A stretch of DNA of 64,000 nt from Pelobates cultripes (taxonomy: Eukaryota > Chordata > Amphibia > Anura > Pelobatidae): contig OW240917.1 of the NCBI GenBank assembly GCA_933207985.1, positions 96,042,356 to 96,106,355 of the forward strand. The letters run 5' to 3'. Positions within the stretch are counted from its first letter, which is position 1. The number at the start of each line of letters is the position of its first letter. The position numbers and the translations under genes are program-made. The notes beneath the pieces are model-generated. The model was given only the letters and a program-made list of their open reading frames with translations, was not told the DNA's origin and searched no databases. This document shows, in pieces, positions 19,987-33,955 of the stretch.

Positions 19987-22900
19987 TGGTATGATTGGTG
20001 TCGTAATCAATTATTATTTTTCAATTTTTTTTAATTACTCCCAATATCAACATTTTATTGAACCAGTAAATTTAGTGTAATACCTTTTTTTACGATGTCG
20101 TTACCATTCCCCAAGTGACCTGTGGGGTATATGTTCCTCAGGATTCCAACCAGTGACTTTCCAGCTATTGATAAATTACAATTCCCATTATTTTTTTTGT
20201 CAATCTACAACTCACATAAGGTCATTAACAGATGAAGCAGCTGAGTGTTTACCCTTTCCTTAACATGCATTGATAATTTCTTCTTAGAGCAGTTTATTCT
20301 TGATACAAGATAGGATGAAGGGAATAGATCTACCATAGTACATAATTCTACTGTATAGTCAAAAAGACGAAAGAGCCTAGTCAAAAGTTTGTTCTATGGT
20401 GAGATGAAGCAAAATTAAATAAATTAGGTCAGAAATCAATACCAAAGGTTGTAGCAAATGTCATGGTATATATGAAATGTACAGTCTTCACAGGAAAAGA
20501 CAGATACAAATGAAAGCTAGGAGTAGCAAGGTAGAAGAAAGCATATCACAGTTTGGGAATTAATAAAAAAATATTTATGAAACCTGAAATCCCACGATTG
20601 CTTTTCTCTCTATCTTAAAGATTCAAACTATAACATTGTTTATTTAGAAAAACAAAGCCATATTTACACACTAGCACGATCAATGAAGAAGACTTGTAAT
20701 ATAGGTAAAAATCCATCGAAATCTGGTTGTAAGTGCTAGGCACAGCTTAACCAAGCACTTGCAACCTTGCATTGCTTCCAAATTAATGTTAGGGTTGAAA
20801 CCCCCATGTTATACTGATGGTTGCAGAATGCAGTTTGGGTGCAGGGAGAGCCTTGTTTATATGCACAAATATTCCTGGCAACAATGAATGGATTTGTTGT
20901 GGTTGTGGTGCTAGGTGTGTCTCTTTAAATATAGATGAGAATAGAAATATTAGCCCTTTTGTGCAAACGAAAATTTAAATTATTTTATATTTTGAGCTCT
21001 GGTCAATATCCCTAGCTACTGCAAGATTTGTTTATGAGGTTTTAGGCAGGCCTTTCTGCAGCAAAGTTATTGTATGAGAATTATTTTAATTCTAAGACAA
21101 CATGTTCTGTATTGAGGCAACTATATAAGACAAATTCAGCATTTTGGCAAATTATATCAGTATTCAATATTGTAAAAAAACTGTGTTTGTGTTGCATGTT
21201 ACCCACATGAAAGTATATGCTAATGTGTAGAATTACTGGACATACGTGTATCTATGCCAGCCATATGCAAATATTATATGTGTGTGTATATAATGCCACG
21301 ACTACATTCACTCACATTTCATTTTACAAATAAGGATTACAATCTGTACTACTTTGCCAGTGAGGTGGAATACTGAATTATGGCTCCCATTGATGTTTTA
21401 GATTCCTACCATCAGGATCTAATAATTATCCATCATGCAGGCCAAATACAAGAGTGAAGTCTGATGAACTTTAAGGTTGTCATGGAAACAGCACTCCAGC
21501 AGTACTAAGGCATTATTATGTTCCCGAGATGTTTATCTTTCTCTCACTGAAGAAAAAAAAAGCTATCTGTCTCAGAGATGTGATGTGTTAATCATTTCTC
21601 CAGTTCTTGTTTACTTTGAAAAGCAAAAATCCATACGGGGCACACCCAGTGTGAAGGATAGTGTAGATGCTATTATAAATGATTTTCTCCATAGTAATCA
21701 TCCTTTTAATCTTCTATATGGTGTTTGCGTCATATTTGGGGATTCTTCTTTGTGTGATGTCTGCTTCTTGACAGAAATAAAAGTTAGAAATTACTGCATT
21801 TAGTCTCAGGATAAAATAGCATGTATTTTTAACAGTATCATCTTGTCCTGGTCAGACTAAGGATGCAGGTACAATATATAAGAAAAAAGAGAAGGGGATC
21901 CCAGACTGAGCAAGAGTGAGGGATTTCAAACTGGTAGATAAATAGCCAATACTTAATAAACAGAGCTAACCAATATATCTACAATAACTTGGTAGGATAA
22001 ACCACCATAAATCATCCAGGGAACTTATTAAGCACAATGTATCCAAATGAGAAAATACATTTATCGCTGTGCATGAAAATGAAAAAATTATACAATTGTT
22101 CTAAGATTCCAAGGTGGGGAGTGGTGAGCAATTACCTCAAAAAATCTATAGATAATAAACCATTGACTGTTCTCATGAACAGTGTATATCTTCTTCTGGA
22201 TACTCTTAAATGCATCTAGATATTTCTGCCTAAACAGGCGCAAAATTGTCACAGGGGGACTATTCGCTAAACAGTGCTCTGGGTAGTATCCACTGAGAGA
22301 GAAAAAAAACTGCACAAGGTGGAGGACAGTTAGATTAAGAGGTGGAATAAGTCTGGAGATGATGTAAAGTGAAATCTCCGAAGGGAGCAGATTGTTGACA
22401 TCCACAACTACTGTGCAAATAGATATAAATCTCTTAGTTGCTTGTAGGAAAGTCAGAACAGCTCCTAGGATTTAGCTACCTGGGTGTGGAAGCTAAAATG
22501 GTATAAGCCACAACAGTTTCACTATCAGATAGTACAATGGTCTGCAGTTCCTAGGAAACCAACTATGGGTATTCAATGCTAAAGTTGATGTAGACGTCTT
22601 GCTACCTAACCACCTTACAATTCCAAATAGGGCTACAGCTCCTAAACAACACCTTCAGGGGTGTTCTAAACTAGAAAGCTGAGCCGCATTAACAACCCAT
22701 CCTTCCCTCCAAATCCTACCAAGTCTAAAACATCAAAACCCTCAAACTATTAAATCAAAGTGTTTATAGAGTGCATAGTGCTAGAAATAAGAGAAGACAA
22801 AATGCCCAGCATCCATTTTTTTGAGGATAAAGGTAACCTGACATTTGTTATGGGACCTACTGAGGGGACCCTAACTAGGCCCTAGCAATTTCATGGCAAT

Positions 22901-23052
22901 TTCACACCATAATAATAAAGCCCTTTTACAATGAAAGCAGTGGTTAAATATATTTACCTACCACTAATTAGAGGGCATGCACATTGATTCTTTCAGCACT
23001 CAACCGAGTAGCATTCATGCAAAATCAAGATACAGCAAAGTTTCTAATATCG
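19987..23052. other. Unrecognised AT-rich DNA
   Basis: No gene or complete element was recognised. Short frames such as 21477-21803 have no motif I know. The 21850-22700 part is slightly less AT-rich and may be old repeat, but I see no termini or coding signal. Confidence 0.4.
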
Positions 23053-23240
23053 TGGGGGAGATTTATCTTATTTATCTTATTTTAAGTGTTCTGTTCTAAA
23101 ATGTGGAGTATTGATGAAAAAGAAGAGATTTAATTGATGGAATGAGCCTACTAGTTCAACTGGTTTCCATGGTGAGCGCTCCATTTTTAGTATTTTAGAC
23201 CACTTTTTAGAACAGAAAACTTTGATAAATATCCACCAAC
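23053..23240. mobile_element. Small MITE with inverted ends
   Basis: The left side carries ggggagatttat and gttctgttctaaaatgtgg (23087-23106). The right side carries ccactttttagaacagaaaac facing it (23199-23219), then tttgataaatatcc. The arms are imperfect inverted repeats around a 90-bp centre. The superfamily is unknown. Confidence 0.55.
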
Positions 23241-23307
23241 GTGCATCTGCATAAATACTCTTTGGTACACAAATCTGTGGAAAACAAGATATTAACATTT
23301 GCTTTGA

Positions 23308-23460
23308 TATTCACCAAAGTGAAAATTTGAGGTGAATTCAAAGTTAATTTCATATTAAAGGCCAAAGTAGTTGAACTGAAAGCATAGAGTGATTTTCCAG
23401 TTCGGCTATCTTGACCTTAAATTTGCAATCCACTTTAAATTCTCACTTTAGTAAATAACC
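23308..23460. mobile_element. Small palindromic MITE
   Basis: tattcaccaaagtgaaaatt at 23308 faces aattctcactttagtaaata near 23438-23457. The arms remain similar for about 75 bases toward a centre near 23385. No coding potential and no clear target duplication. Confidence 0.5.
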
Positions 23461-23859
23461 TTGTTAATGTTTACATTTAAAAATAATGTATTTGTGCACA
23501 ACAAAAATATTTGCTTCAGCTGAACCATTTTTTTTTTTGAAAATAGAATTATTTTGGGGATTGCAAAATTGTATTTCTATGTTAGCTGTGCTTGGTAAAA
23601 CTTTTGGTACTAAATACCTAATTTGGAAATGAATTGGATGAATCAAGAGGGAGCAAAAATTGTACAATTAGTATTCTACAAAACATATACTATATTATGT
23701 ATATATTTTGCAATATGCTGATGGTGACATTCTCCCAACATTTGCTTCACAGATCAAGGGAGAATAACATTGATTATTTTCTTACAGTGGCACCAGTCAA
23801 GAGGTGGAATATATTAGAAAGTAAGTGAACAGTCAGTTCTTGAATTTAATGTGTTGGAA

Positions 23860-24235
23860 GCAGGAAAAATGGGCAAGAGAAAAGAGTGATTTTGACAAGG
23901 GCCAAATAGTGATGGCTAGATGACTGGGTCAGAGCATTTCCAATACAGCAGATCTTGTGGGGTTTTCCCAATATGCAGTGGTTAGTGCCTACCAAAAGTG
24001 ATGCAAGGAAGGACAACCGGTGTCAGGGTCATGGGCTCATTGATGCACATGTGAAGTAAAGAATAGCCCATCTGGTCTAATCACACAGAAGAGATACTGT
24101 AGCTCAAATTGCTTGAAAAACGAATGCTGGCCATGATAGAAAGGTGTCAGAACACATAGTGCATTGCAGTTTGCTGTGCATGGGGCTGCATAGCCACAGA
24201 CCACTCAGAGTTCCCATGATGACCCCTGTGTACTG
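23860..24235 (+). pseudogene. Tc1-like transposase fragment, DNA-binding part
   Basis: One frame near 23885-24010 reads SDFDKGQIVMAR, then a stop, then LGQSISNTADLVGFSQYAVV and SAYQK before another stop. This is the paired-like helix-turn-helix region of a Tc1 transposase. Similarity to the same type of element continues in shifted frames to about 24230. The catalytic DDE part is absent, replaced from about 24236 by an unrelated repeat. Confidence 0.7.
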
Positions 24236-25425
24236 CAAAAAAATTAACCCCCCCCAGGTGACTAGGGGTCCCCAAATCCCTAGTCACCCCCCCAAAAAAT
24301 AATTAACCCCTACCTACCCCCTTCACCCTAAAAATAATGAGGGGGGGACCTTTAACTAAGTACCTGTAAAAAGAAAATAAAACTTACCATTTGATGTTTT
24401 CTTTCTTCTAAAATCTTATTTTTTCAGCCCCAAAAAAGGCCAAATAAAAATCCATAATAACCGATGCACTTAAAAAAAAAAAAAAAAAAGAGCGCAAAAA
24501 GAATAACCCATCTTCACCTATGGATGGCTCTGCGCAGACTGAGCTCTGCAGGGTGGAGGAAGGCTTATTTAGGGCCCCCAGGTGGGAGCCGGGGGGAGCA
24601 CATTAGGTCCCCTTCTTATTCTAATTTAGGGCCCCCACCCACCGCTCATGGGTGGGGGCAAGAGGGGGAGGACAATAGGTCCCCCCTTATTCTAATTTAG
24701 GGCCCCCACCCACCGCTCATGGGTGGGGGCTGAGTGGGGGGTGGGAGGGAGGACAATAGGTCCCCCCCCTTATTTTACTTTAGTGCCCCCACCCACCGTT
24801 CAGGGGTGGGGGGCTCAGGAGAGGGGAACCTTTTTTTTTAACAGTGAGCAGCCATAAGCTGCTCACTGTTTAATAGACATGCCCCTGCTCACAGTATAGC
24901 GAGTAGGGACATAATTTACTAATACTAAGTAATCTTTACTTAGTTTTAGTAAATTTGGCTGAAAGACCAATTCAGATCTTTCAGCCTTTTAGTAGATAGC
25001 GCTCTAATACCATGGGAATTAGTGAGTTATCTACTTATTCATTCCTGTCATTACACTGATTGGCCAAGTAACTTACATTTTATATGAATGTGTGTTACTT
25101 GATTGTTGTAAGTGTTGCTAATGCAGCTGAATCCTGGCTATGTTTGTATACTTTTTATTTAAAATTGTATACAGTGTAACATTCTTCCTCTTCCACTGGG
25201 TAAGTATATTAGTACTTAGGCAATACATTTTACTTCCTTTTGCAGACCTCTAGCCCTTTCCAGGACTTTTTTAGAGCCATTTTAGTGCCTAAAAGTTCAG
25301 CTCCCAATTGACTCCAATGGGGTTCGGGGTCAAGTTCGGGTCAAGTTCGAGTCCCGAACTTGAACTTTTGCCGAAGTTTGGCCGAACCCGGTGAACCCGA
25401 ACATCCAGGTGTCCGCTCAACTCTA
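24236..25425. mobile_element. Large non-autonomous element, right end at 25425
   Basis: It ends aacatccaggtgtccgctcaa ctcta at 25401-25425, a terminus of the TAGAGTTGAGCGGACACC type seen in frog repeats. Inside are a hairpin around ccctagtcacc (24250-24290), about four tandem units of 70-90 bp built on tagggcccccacccaccg and catgggtgggggc (24565-24830), a perfect hairpin cagtgagcagc/gctgctcactg (24842-24868), and another around ggctgaaaga/tctttcagcc (24957-24987). No left terminus was found. Confidence 0.5.
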
Positions 25426-28400
25426 TTCATATTTTCTTTTTTTGGGCACAAAATGTGTTCAGTAGATATGTAGCAATTCTGCCTTAAAAGGACACAACAC
25501 TTCATCCACAAAACATGGAACAGCTGTTGAAGCCAAGCCCACCAGTACCCTGATAAATCCCACAGTAAACGTTAAATCACAGCAAAATCAGTGTACCTTG
25601 GTTGAAATACTGGAATTCACACAGTTATAATTTCTCAGAGCCTTCTTAAAATTGCATAGCTTTCACAAGTATCTCTCCTGTTTTCAACTGTTTTCAGCAT
25701 CAACACAGGAACAAGTCCTGAAATACACTTTATAAAAATTAAAGAAGATGCATTATTTTAAATTCTGTAAAAGCTGAATGCGAAGTGATATTTGCAACAG
25801 GGCTGTTTCCATACTTAAAGCAGATAGAATTGAGTACTCGCAATCTTTTAAGGACTTTTAGAGCTGTGTCTATCAGCATCAGGAGACCAATTACTGCAGA
25901 GACCCCACAGGGGACCTGCCTCAGGGTTTTTAGATTTGATGAATAATATATAAACTCTACTTCTTCCTTATCAAACTCACTGTAGCAGTGTTGAAAGAAA
26001 CATGAATTTTAAGCTATGAATTCAAAACTGATCTCTGCTTCTGGAGGGGTTTGAATCTGTTTCTAAACTAAACAATATGCTCTACATTCGTGTAGATCAG
26101 GACAGAACTGATTCTTTATTTCTTTCTTCTCTGACATGGCTGCATGGTTCACTTGATGGAATGCCCTCTAGATCATAATGAATCTGATATCTCAAACAAG
26201 TTTGGTTCTAGCTTTGATAAGCCACAAGCTAACTGATAATTAATTTTGACTTCTGAGGTAAACTCTTAACTTAGAAATGAAGAAGCAAAATTAGGACAAG
26301 AGATAGCCAATTAAAGGTATGGGTGATAACAGGAGACAGAAAGGTACAGACAGCCATCACTGATAAAAAAAATGAACAGAGAACTTATTAATGTAGAGTC
26401 CTAACAGTGTGTGAAAGGTGCTGACAAGAGATAGCTAGAAGCAAGATGAAGTTAGGAATGGAGATGTCAAAGTGAAACGTCAAATTTGATCATAATGAGA
26501 AAGCAACATGAATTGAAACATTGGTACCATCAGGCAAGTAGCAAGACCATACAAGAGTAGTAGGAGAAGGCAACGCTATACAAGCCCTATTACAAGGTAA
26601 ATAAATTCATTTATGATGCCTAGGTAGATTCATATTGTTTAATGTAATATTTAAAGTTCATTTATATGGAGTAATATTTCTGTGTTCATAATTGAATCAG
26701 CCAATTTAATGTTATTTGCCAAGTAGATATGTAAATATGTATATATATTTTGATTTTCTCAACCCTCCTGGGTGGTATGTTTATTCTTTATTGTCGGGTC
26801 CTCTACCAGAGGCCTGGGAGCCTGAGGGTATGACACAGTATTTCAGCTGTTCCTAGAATTACACTCTTCTAGACAGCGATCTCAAATGTTCCACATGGAA
26901 TCTGTTGAAACCACTCCCCCAACTTTGTAGTCACAGCCTAGAATGCTCCTTTCAGAACTGGGACTACTACTGCCTTCACTTTCCACATCCGTTCTAGCTC
27001 TTCTTTCAGTCCTTGGTATATGTAATATATATATAAAATTGTTGAATTTAGGGTTAGACTTAGTGTTAGGGTTTAGGATAAGTGTTAGGGTTAGGATAGT
27101 GTAGTCTAATTTAGTTTATTGGGTATGTATATCACCCAAGTAGAAAAAGTAAAAATAGGTCACTTCCAGGAAACGAAAGATCTAGTGGTTAAAGCATACT
27201 TATTAGAAGTTACATGTATATATGGATATATGTGTCCATTTTATATACATAGTACGAAGAGGTACACCGAGCACTTTATAAATTATTTTATATAATATTG
27301 AGGTTCTGTAAGTTCAGTTGCTATACCTACTTTATAATGTGGAATACACTACATATACATACATTATGGTAGAAGACACCATCCCAATCTGAGTACTAAA
27401 GTACAAGGTATAAAATAGATTTTGATGTATTTGTTGTTTCAGAAATAAACTAGAATTAACAACAATAATCAAATGAAAATGACCCATTTAACATACAGCT
27501 TATAAACTATTTATAAGTATATCAGAAACATATTTTCTCTGTTCTACTACTGTAGAACACTGCAAAAATTTGTAAAATGTAAAAGACAAAAATAAATAAC
27601 TATACAATAAACAAATACGTATTTTAAATAGAATATCAACAGTTGCACTCATCTTTATAATAGAAAAACAGATTTTCAAATAAATCGAGATTCATTCTTA
27701 AATACCCGTGAAGTAGAACAGAAATGTCAAATTGAGGTCAGTTAAATTCATGTATGGGAAATTGATTTTTAAACCAAAAGGCAAAGTTGAACGAGGAAAT
27801 CAGTTTGCGAACAATGCCTTAATAATGAAACAAAAAACGCCATTAAAATGTCTACAGCGCTATAAACTAGAACAATTAAATGGAGTTGATGGATCAAAGT
27901 ATATTTAGATTTATAGGATATACTTATTAAATGGTATACATTAAAACATAAATGTATTATACAAAGAAACACAACTGTTATATCCAGTAACAAAGAAAAT
28001 AACACAAAAATACACAACAAGCTCAATCTTGGCAGGAATGGTTTTATTCCCAGCAAACTTCAAAGCACTATCACAAATGACTGATAAGTATCACACTAAA
28101 GGGAAAGGGGTCCCTGTTTAGAAGATTACATGGACAACAGCCTAGAGCAAACAGGAACAATTAGTACAGTTACAAACAGGTTGATAGGTTTTATGCTCCT
28201 CTAGAGGTCTCTTTTCTATTTGAAGTTAATATCCTTTAAAATTGTTAGCTGAAAGTGCTGACTTCTTCTAATAGTGTGTGAATTACAACTGTGGCTAAAT
28301 CTGCCTTCCTGTGTTACAGCACCCATCAGTTGGGTTAGAAGATTAAAGTGAGTTCCGTATTATATATGTATAAACCAGTGTATACATGTGTGTCAGTTTT

Positions 28401-29263
28401 CTCACCGTCTTACTCCTTCTTACCTTCTTACTCATACTTAAAGCGAACATTTTAAAGAAGTCTAAAAAAATATTAAAAATACTATATATGTACCAATGTA
28501 AAAAATATATTTGAAAATTAACATATTAAAACAATATGATTGTGTTTTGTATAGGTCTAAGAACTTATTAAATACACGTTGTTTTTTCTAGAATACTTTT
28601 TTTTTCATTTTAGAGATTGACAACTGAAATGAATTTTAAAAAAATGATACACATTTTTTTTTTTCAAAAGAATTAGCTTTTTAACAGTTGCCACGGGTTT
28701 TTGCAATTTAAACATTCAGGAGCCATTAACCAAGGAATATTGCTTTATAGGAACAATATGGGAGTCAAGCTAATTAAATGTAAGATGCCTGTTTGAGAAT
28801 GTTCCAAAAGAGGAATATATTTTCTAGCTAGCAAAGTGCATTATTGAAAGTAGATGGAGACAAGATCCTCTAAGTATGCTTTTAGGTAGTACTTTCTTAT
28901 TGTCTTTTTTTCCTGATAAAGCAACAAAATAGTGTAGAGTCATTTTACTACCAGAACTAAATTTTACCTTATAATTAGGCTGCACTTATAAGGTGCATTT
29001 TCACTATATATATTCTTAAGTGCTCTTTTACCCTAACCATCTTTTTAACCTTCAGTTAACTGCCCTTTCAGATCCATTAGCTGTTGTTAGTAAAAAAAAA
29101 GAAGAAATTGACTTATTACTGGGATGTTGGAGTGACAATAAACATGAAATCATTGCCCATTTCATTCTCCCAATTCATCGTACACTTGAACAGAATCAGA
29201 TTTTTTTTCATGTCTGTTTTAAAGAAAAGTCAAACTTCTTATTTTTCCTTTTTTTAAGCAGAG
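25426..29263. other. Unrecognised AT-rich DNA
   Basis: No genes or complete elements were recognised. Degenerate ttagggtt words occur at 27048-27110 but are too few and irregular for a telomeric tract. Aggcctgggagcctgaggg near 26810 lies in a small GC-richer patch of unknown origin. Confidence 0.4.
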
Positions 29264-29921
29264 TTAAAAGAATAGTCCAAGCATCAAAATCACTTAAACT
29301 TATAGATAAGACTGTGAAACATAGATGGTAACCCTGCAGCCTTGCTTTTGAAAATAGTGTCGTTTCTGAGATATGGGACACCGTTCTTTTTGCAGTCCCT
29401 ATGCTTCTAGTGGTTGTCAATCAGACAGATTCACAATAAACTAGATTCCCTTACTGAGTCTATTTATGTCTAGTGTCAGCATGCAAAGTATTCTGATACT
29501 GGCAACTGGGTTGCAATGATTTTCTATGAGATAGGATTGGTGGATCACAGCAATTGCTGGACACATACCATATGTCTCGAATGCTTCTGTATCAAAATGA
29601 TTAATTAAAGACAAGGATTGTCAGAAAATTAAGTTAATTCAAAGTGAATTTCAAATGAAAGGGCACAATAGCCTAGCTGGAAGCACAGTTGGCTTGCAGA
29701 ATTTTCCCAGCATGGCACCACCCACTGCTGCTCAGGCTTCCTATTTAGCCCAAATAGCACAATAAATATGTTGCAGGTCATATTGTGCCAGAAAGCTGGG
29801 TACTCTTGTATAGCATTACAAATTGTTTAACACTAAATGGAAGAATGGTTGAAGGGGACCCTAGACCCTATAACCATTTCAATTAGATAAAGTATTCATG
29901 GTGCCTACAGTGTCCTTTTAA
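29264..29921. mobile_element. Decayed T2-like TTAA element
   Basis: The left end ttaaaagaatagtccaagca (29264) resembles TTAAAGGR plus the usual interior. The right end, catggtgcctacagtgtcctttTAA (closing near 29921), is the inverted counterpart. The interior has diverged. Confidence 0.4.
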
Positions 29922-32298
29922 ATTAGAAATTCACCAACATTTCACATTCAATTCCCAACAATGTTCACATGAGTGAATAACCAAGTTAGAACAGTCATCA
30001 ATGTTGATTGGGTTATGTTGAGGAGTCTTTCTCAGTGTTGGCTTACAAGTAGGTTCAACTTTGTTTTAAATGTTTTCTAAAGGGGGCCCAATAATCTATG
30101 CACTAGCATAAACATTTTTGTATGTTGTATGTGTTATTTTTTCTATTTTGCACATTATTGGTCTCCTAGCAGGTTTTTTTAATTTTTTTTATTTTTTATT
30201 TTATATGTCTTACTAAAAGCCATGTTTTATAAATAGTTGGACCTATGGAGCAATATTGATTTATTTTAGGTATGTTTCATATAGCACTACAGAACAACAT
30301 TATGGGAAACTGTTATATGTTTATTGTAAAGTATGTATTGGTATTATAGAGACCTTATATGAACATAGGAATTCCACTCAATGTACTCAAAACATTCAGA
30401 TGAAATATCTAGAAATATATGAAGCTGCCTTAATACTCTCCAAGGGATAGGGCTTAATTTGTCTTGGTATATGTTCCAATTAAAATTTACGACATTGATT
30501 GGAATGAGGAATTGGATTTCATACAAAGTACAGTTTGATGTATGCTTTTTTTGTTTATTGTGATTAGAAAGTGCTAGAAGGAATGTTTAGAAGTAACATA
30601 AATGAATGCACAAATGTCAACACAAGTAATGAATATTAATAATAGTTAGGAGGCATGTGTGAAATGAGGAAATGGGCTATTTTATTTATTTTTACTAACG
30701 TGTGTTAGTGTTTATTTATTATTTTATATTTTTCACCATAGCTATAGTTATGAGGTTTGCTGTGGAGGAAAGCAAATGTGATCCTAAATTTGGATAAACA
30801 TGTCTTCAAATTCAATACAATGATGGCTTCTGGTGCAGATGTCCTTTAATTATAGGTTTATTTTGTAATGTCTTTTTTTGAAATACATAGTTGAAATTAT
30901 TCCTATGTGCTGACTATATATTGTTAGAAGGTAATTTCAGCTAGAATCAGTACTTTAATAACACTCTGAGGCACATTTCTCCTTGTAGTTCGATCCTCCT
31001 CTGGTGACTTCACTCCCTCTTACTGCAGGTGTGAGGGTTGAGGGGAGGACTTGGTAAACATAGATGGGTGGTTCAAATTGCCATTGGTTGTCTGTCACCA
31101 GAATGCTAAGCATGCTGATCAAAAACATCCAATACACACAAAATTAACATTCGCCAGCACAGAACTGTAATTCCAGCCGGCTAATGACCCTGTCGGAGAT
31201 GGAGTTACACTTTTGACATCAAGCATATGTGCAGCATTTCAAACTGAAATTCGGCACATTCAAACTCCAAGCACCATAATCACTTCAAACACTTAAGTGG
31301 TCATGGTGCATGAAGTAACCATTTAAATAAGATAGGATAAGAATTTTTTTTTTTTTTAGAACTTGTAGATCAAATAGTATATTCTTATACATTTTGAATG
31401 TCAATTCTAAGATTAAAGACTTTTTGAGAGCATAAAACAGCTATTTATTAATCAACATGACCTAAAATACAGACTTGGCTGTTTCCTACAGATTTCTTGT
31501 ATATCCATTAAAACCCGTTATATAGTGACCAGTAGATTTTGTCTACAATAATCGTCCATTGGTTACTTTATAGTGTTATATAAAATGTAACCATTTATGC
31601 CTTATTGAAATATTGTTGCTTAGTCATCATCCTGAACTCTACCGGATAGAAGTCAGTGTTAGAAAATACTGATTAAATAAAACAATTTTTAGGACTTGCT
31701 AATTAATTTCAGGTCTGCCATATTTTGCAGAGAGGGTTTTCTTTTCATTGAGCACATTCTAGAAACTCTTAAAACTGTGTAAAAATCTCAAATTACCCAA
31801 GGTATGTTTTGATAGAAAATACTATTGAAAGTAATTATTCGCCGGTGTTTGAGCTCTGTGTTTGGGCCATTGCCATACTTACACAATATTGCTTTTGCCA
31901 GTTTAAAGGTTCTTTTCAAAATTGATCTAAGTTGTAGGTAAAGCTACAGGGCATATACAAACTGAAACCTGTGCTGGGAAAACAAAATATGTGAGGTACT
32001 AATTACTTTTATTTATTGTTTTAGAGTTTTTTTCCCAAAACATTTTCAATGTGTGTTAAAATGTGAAGGCACCCCAGCATGGCACTTAAACAAAGTACAA
32101 TATGGAAAAAGTTGGAGGGGCATGATTATCAAAAAGGTAAAGCATTACTTGAGCCATCTGAGTTACAGGAAAGAAGAAAAAGAAATGATCATTTTCAGAA
32201 GAACAGTGAAAGTTAAAACTATAGATAGATAGAAAGATAGATAGATATCTATAGAGGGATATTGCATAAACAAATTATGTTAGGATATAGCTGTAACA
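29922..32298. other. Mostly unrecognised; one T2-like right end at 31260-31326
   Basis: A palindromic cacttcaaacacttaagtgg followed by catggtgcatg and TTAA at 31323-31326 looks like another old TTAA element end. A short GATA-type microsatellite is at 32222-32252. Otherwise nothing supported. Confidence 0.35.
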
Positions 32299-32432
32299 CA
32301 CCAGTTCCCAACCCAGTCCTTATGGATAATCAACAATCCAGGTTTTGTCAGTATCTCCATTTTGAATAAAAAAGGGAAATACATAAATCCTGAACTGTTG
32401 ATGGTCCTTGAGGACTGGGTTGGGAACCACTG
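32299..32432. mobile_element. hAT-type MITE, 134 bp
   Basis: The left end caccagttcccaacccagtcc and right end ggactgggttgggaaccactg are inverted repeats of the CAGTGGTTCCCAACC type familiar from MER5-like hAT MITEs. The flanks ctgtaaca (32291-32298) and ctgtaagg (32433-32440) agree at six of eight positions, consistent with an old 8-bp target duplication. Confidence 0.7.
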
Positions 32433-33955
32433 CTGTAAGGGAACTAATCCAAAGCTGTTCTCCAATAAATGAGTCAAACTGGTAAATGTCATCCTGCAGT
32501 TGCAGACTTCAGTTTTGTTTTGTTTTTTCATTAAACTCCAACATATGTTTCTTTACAGCATTATTTTGAATTTACATTTCTTATTTAGAGCTCTGGCAGA
32601 TAATGTGACCAATTTTGTATTTGGTTCCCATTTTATTACAACTGTGTTCACCTCTTCTAGATTATTTTTACTTGATGAATGAAGTGTGACTCCATCTGAG
32701 TATTATACGGGTTATATAGTAATGTACACATTTCTTTTTGGTGTCAGTGTCCATTTAATAAAGCTATTACAAAAAATGTTCTGTTACTGCACATTGGTTT
32801 TTGGTTTTTTTTCTACATATTCTCACTTAGGTTTGCACCTTTCATTGGTAAATGGGGAAGTTTTTCTTTGCTAAGTGAGCCTTGCTAAGTACAGGGAAGT
32901 GTCCCTTTATTTTTATTTGGAAAATAAAAAATAAATCATTTGAATTTTTAAATAGTTGGAGTGTTTGGCTATTTTTTTTAACTTATATTCTATCTTGAGT
33001 CAATAGTAAAAAATAAACATGCTATACTTAAATTAAGTAATGTCAAAAATAGATGGTTAGTGATATTAGAAAGTCAATAAAAAAGCATGTGTTAGGTCCG
33101 GTCATCAGAATTTCATTGGAGTGAAACAAATTGGGAAAAACTCTGATACTTTTAACAGGCAGGATACACAGACACAGGTACAAACAATGGCACAAAGATA
33201 CATGGACATATAGATACACACACTGACATATACGGATACAAAGATACAAACAGTGATATACATACAGATACAGACACACAGCATACACAAATACACACAT
33301 AATATACACAATGACACAGACACCCATACAGGTCAAAATTTAAGCCACACTCAAGTTTCTTACTATTTTGGATGAAGGATGATGGCTTCTGTGTGCTGGG
33401 GATGTGTGGATTTAGGGGCAAGCTTTCTTGGTCTGCCCCATCTCCTCTCTGCCTCCTCTTTTCCTTCCTATGTGGCTCTGTTAGCTGGGAGGAAGTGACA
33501 GGCTCTCACTCACTATCAGTGTTACTATATTAAAGCACCGCAGTGCATGACTGGGCCCATGATGACACATGTCCTTTGGATTGCCTAAGTGTATAGGACA
33601 CCTGAGGGGCCCCCTCTGCCTGCATCCCTAGTGCAGAAATACAGGTGGTAGTTCTGCCATTATAGTTTTTTTTTTTATGCTTACACCTGGGGAAACGGAT
33701 TTGTACCTCTGGGGGTACGTATACCACAGGTTCGCAACTAATGTACTGAAAACAGGGTAAAATAAGGTACTACTGGGTATGAATAATCAATTACTACAGT
33801 ACTAGTATAAATAAATAAAGAAAAAAATTATAAAAAAGCCTGTAAAAAAAAGTTTGTACTTGAATATCCAATAGAGGCATCTTAAGAGAATATATAGATG
33901 ATTCATAAATGCAATGTGACTGTGATGCTAATCACTTATAGAAACCTATGTATAT
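32433..33955. other. Unrecognised, with a simple-repeat tract at 33160-33330
   Basis: The 33160-33330 tract is an imperfect acacagatacaa-type low-complexity repeat. It generates three overlapping minus-strand frames rich in Cys, Val and Tyr that are not genes. The remainder holds nothing I can support. Confidence 0.5.

Noticed and set aside
21477..21803. 108-codon frame as a candidate host exon
   Set aside because: No splice sites in phase, no known motif, and length is expected by chance in AT-rich DNA of this size.
27048..27110. Possible interstitial telomeric repeat (ttagggtt words)
   Set aside because: Only a few irregular units interleaved with other sequence; no run of consecutive TTAGGG.
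33043..33421. Cys/Val/Tyr-rich minus-strand frames suggesting a small membrane protein
   Set aside because: They come from an imperfect simple repeat and overlap in all three frames.
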